Source of the DNA: an uncultured Bacilli bacterium | GTDB taxonomy: Bacteria > Bacillota_I > Bacilli_A > RFN20 > CAG-631 | Length of the DNA stretch: 23,863 nucleotides | NCBI GenBank assembly: GCA_934202505.1 | Contig: CAKPXW010000016.1 | Location: forward strand, 1 to 23,863 | Direction: 5' to 3' | Part shown: positions 22,608-23,863 of the stretch, piece after piece | How positions within the stretch are numbered: position 1 is the stretch's first letter | Layout: each line of letters begins with the position of its first letter | The notes under the pieces: model-generated | The model's database searches: none | What the model was told of the DNA's origin: nothing | The model's input: only the letters and a program-made list of their open reading frames with translations | Translations under genes and position numbers: made by a program

Positions 22608-23156
22608 CTATTGTTTAATACCATTTTTTATGTTTTGAAAAATAATATTTGTAACTAAGCAGTCTTGTTTTGCTCTATGGGAAATTTCTTCTATTTTATA
22701 ATACTTTTTTAAAGTTTCAAGTTTATGATTTGGTAAGTTAATTAAAAATCGTCTAGATAAAAACAATGTATCAATATATATTAATTCATTATTTTTGATG
22801 CTTATCCCATAATATTCAATAGCATATTTCAAAAATCTTAAATCGAAATTTACATTATGACCGACAATGATGTTTTTATCAATAAAATTAATCATTAGTG
22901 GTAATATTTGACTAATGGTTGGAAAGGACTTAACCATTGAATTAGTTATACCTGTAATGCTTGTTATAAATGGACTAATAGGGACTTCAGGATTCACTAA
23001 AGTTACAAATTCATCGATTAATTCATTATTTTTGTATTTTAGAATAGATACTTCAATTATTTTATCAAAGGAAGCATTTAAACCAGTTGTTTCAAAATCA
23101 AGAACAACGTAATCATTTACATAATCAGTTGCTTTTTTTAGAGTTAAACAATTCAT
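22608..23156 (-). CDS. DEDDh-family 3'-5' exonuclease (DnaQ/PolC-exo-like)
   Basis: The 182-aa protein is a stand-alone exonuclease domain of the DnaQ superfamily. All acidic and catalytic residues are present: Asp20 and Glu22 in VLDFETTG, Asp105 in GHNVNFD, and His160 and Asp165 in HRAKQD, defining the DEDDh subgroup. The sequence resembles the exonuclease domain of PolC and small exonucleases such as YpfP/DinG N-termini, but no polymerase or helicase domain is attached. It may serve as a proofreading or nucleic-acid trimming enzyme; the target cannot be told. Its ATG overlaps the TGA of the beta-galactosidase gene (ATGA), so the two are translationally coupled in spite of unrelated roles. 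Confidence 0.9.
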   Translation of the reverse strand: MNCLTLKKATDYVNDYVVLDFETTGLNASFDKIIEVSILKYKNNELIDEFVTLVNPEVPISPFITSITGITNSMVKSFPTISQILPLMINFIDKNIIVGHNVNFDLRFLKYAIEYYGISIKNNELIYIDTLFLSRRFLINLPNHKLETLKKYYKIEEISHRAKQDCLVTNIIFQNIKNGIKQ

Positions 23157-23863
23157 TTTTTACATTCCTTTAGATTTATAAAGAAAGTATGTGAAAACTT
23201 TTTATCATTAAATTGATACTTTTCTAATAGTTGAGGCCCGCAAGAATTAGAACCAACACCACTCATCTTATAATCTATATTAATAACTGCTTTTCCACTA
23301 TTATAATTCATTAAATAGGCGTGATCTTTAAAATCTTTAACCTCAAAAGGAATTGCTTGAAAAGAGAAACTATCATTTGAGTAAATGTCAAGTTGCATAC
23401 AATCACTTTTAATGGATGCCATATATGTTTGATAATGCGATCCACTTTCTTGAGGATATGGATAATTAAAACAGTTATTTTTAGAAAACACATCAAAGTT
23501 ATAATTAGAAATAGTACTACCTTGATGTCTATCAATATAAGATTCATTTGGACCATAACCTAAGTAATTTGCATTTTTATATTTATCATTTAAAACAAGA
23601 GAATATGCAAAACGTGGAAGGAAAACCATATCATCAACGAGAGATGTTTTAATTTCTACTTTTAATCCTAAAGTTGTAGGTGTGTAGATGATTGATAAAT
23701 CAGCAATTTTTAAATATTTAGTGTCTAAAGAACCTTCAAAAACTAATGAACCATTAATGATAGTTGCTTTTTTAACACTAAAAAAGGAACTATCAAGATG
23801 TAAGTGAATCCATTTATTATAGAAAATAGATCTATCGTTATCTATTATTGCTCTATCTAGGCT
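23153..23863 (-). CDS. GH2 beta-galactosidase, C-terminal part (cut by window end)
   Basis: The reading frame is open to the window edge and gives the last 236 residues of a larger protein; the visible ATG at 23629 is internal, since the frame continues upstream with good homology (RAIIDNDRS matching the FRAPTDND stretch of LacZ). The segment is the LacZ domain 5 (beta-galactosidase small chain): LPRFAYSLVL, YLGYGPNESYIDRHQGS, PYPQESGSHY, SFQAIPFEVKD and GVGSNSCGPQLLEKY are the family landmarks. The catalytic glutamates lie in the missing part. LacZ-type enzymes hydrolyse beta-galactosides such as lactose. It is coupled to the exonuclease by ATGA. Confidence 0.92.
   Translation of the reverse strand, partial: SLDRAIIDNDRSIFYNKWIHLHLDSSFFSVKKATIINGSLVFEGSLDTKYLKIADLSIIYTPTTLGLKVEIKTSLVDDMVFLPRFAYSLVLNDKYKNANYLGYGPNESYIDRHQGSTISNYNFDVFSKNNCFNYPYPQESGSHYQTYMASIKSDCMQLDIYSNDSFSFQAIPFEVKDFKDHAYLMNYNSGKAVINIDYKMSGVGSNSCGPQLLEKYQFNDKKFSHTFFINLKECKK

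Noticed and set aside
23153..23629. A complete 158-aa gene starting at 23629
   Set aside because: The frame stays open to the window edge and the upstream residues match LacZ, so this is the end of a larger beta-galactosidase, not a short gene.
1..23863. Mycoplasma-type genetic code (UGA as Trp)
   Set aside because: UGA ends several full-length conserved genes at the expected place, and UGG is used for Trp.
1..23863. tRNA genes, CRISPR arrays, insertion sequences or prophage genes
   Set aside because: No cloverleaf, regularly spaced repeat, transposase or phage-type protein was seen; nearly all of the window is accounted for by coding sequence.

Overview
The window is a gene-dense, strongly AT-rich stretch with short intergenic gaps, A/T-ending codons, clear AGGAGG-type ribosome binding sites and UGA used as a stop (for example at the ends of the TldD-like gene, holB, mnmG and the ECF sigma gene). 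This fits a low-GC Bacillota bacterium, probably an uncultured Bacilli/Erysipelotrichia/RF39-like gut lineage. It does not fit a Mycoplasma using the UGA=Trp code. The lineage is inference. The glycoside hydrolases (GH36 alpha-galactosidase, GH2 beta-galactosidase) fit a plant-fibre or gut habitat.

Layout. (1) 1-1837, minus: a TGS/uridine-kinase-family P-loop kinase with its own probable promoter, and a set of hairpins at its 3' side. (2) 2024-2482, plus: an isolated type II 3-dehydroquinate dehydratase (aroQ) whose terminator lies inside the end of the convergent neighbour. (3) 4755-2440, minus: an Eis-like N-acetyltransferase, an ECF sigma factor and a single-pass membrane protein that is probably its anti-sigma factor. 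(4) 4883-12660, plus: a seven-gene operon with gaps of 9 nt or less, coding for a xylose-isomerase-like TIM barrel, a GH36 alpha-galactosidase, a TldD/TldE metallopeptidase pair, a membrane-anchored glycerophosphodiester phosphodiesterase, a small three-span membrane protein and a LacX-type aldose 1-epimerase. A near-perfect 22-bp palindrome sits in the promoter region shared with the divergent acetyltransferase. A bidirectional terminator at 12655-12682 closes the operon. (5) 22480-12667, minus: a nine-gene housekeeping operon, tmk-holB-ricT-rsmI-metG-proS-mnmG-rsmG-(membrane helical-repeat protein), with gaps of 14 nt or less and frequent 4-8 nt overlaps. (6) 23863-22559, minus: the 3' end of a GH2 beta-galactosidase, translationally coupled (ATGA) to a DEDDh exonuclease and followed by a strong terminator.

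How the genes work together. Block 5 is a compacted version of the Bacillus tmk-holB-yaaT-rsmI-metS neighbourhood joined to proS and the mnmG-rsmG pair, so it groups DNA precursor supply, clamp loading, RNA maturation and modification, and aminoacyl-tRNA synthesis. Block 4 looks like catabolism of alpha-galactosides by cytoplasmic enzymes (hydrolysis by GH36, anomer conversion by the LacX-like epimerase, a sugar isomerase/epimerase of unknown substrate), but it contains no transporter and carries a complete TldD/TldE pair in its centre. No tRNA, rRNA, CRISPR array, insertion sequence, prophage or clear defence system is visible, and no gene-free stretch exceeds about 255 nt. The least ordinary parts are the TldD/E-glycosidase operon with its operator-like palindrome and the sigma/novel-anti-sigma pair next to an Eis-like enzyme.
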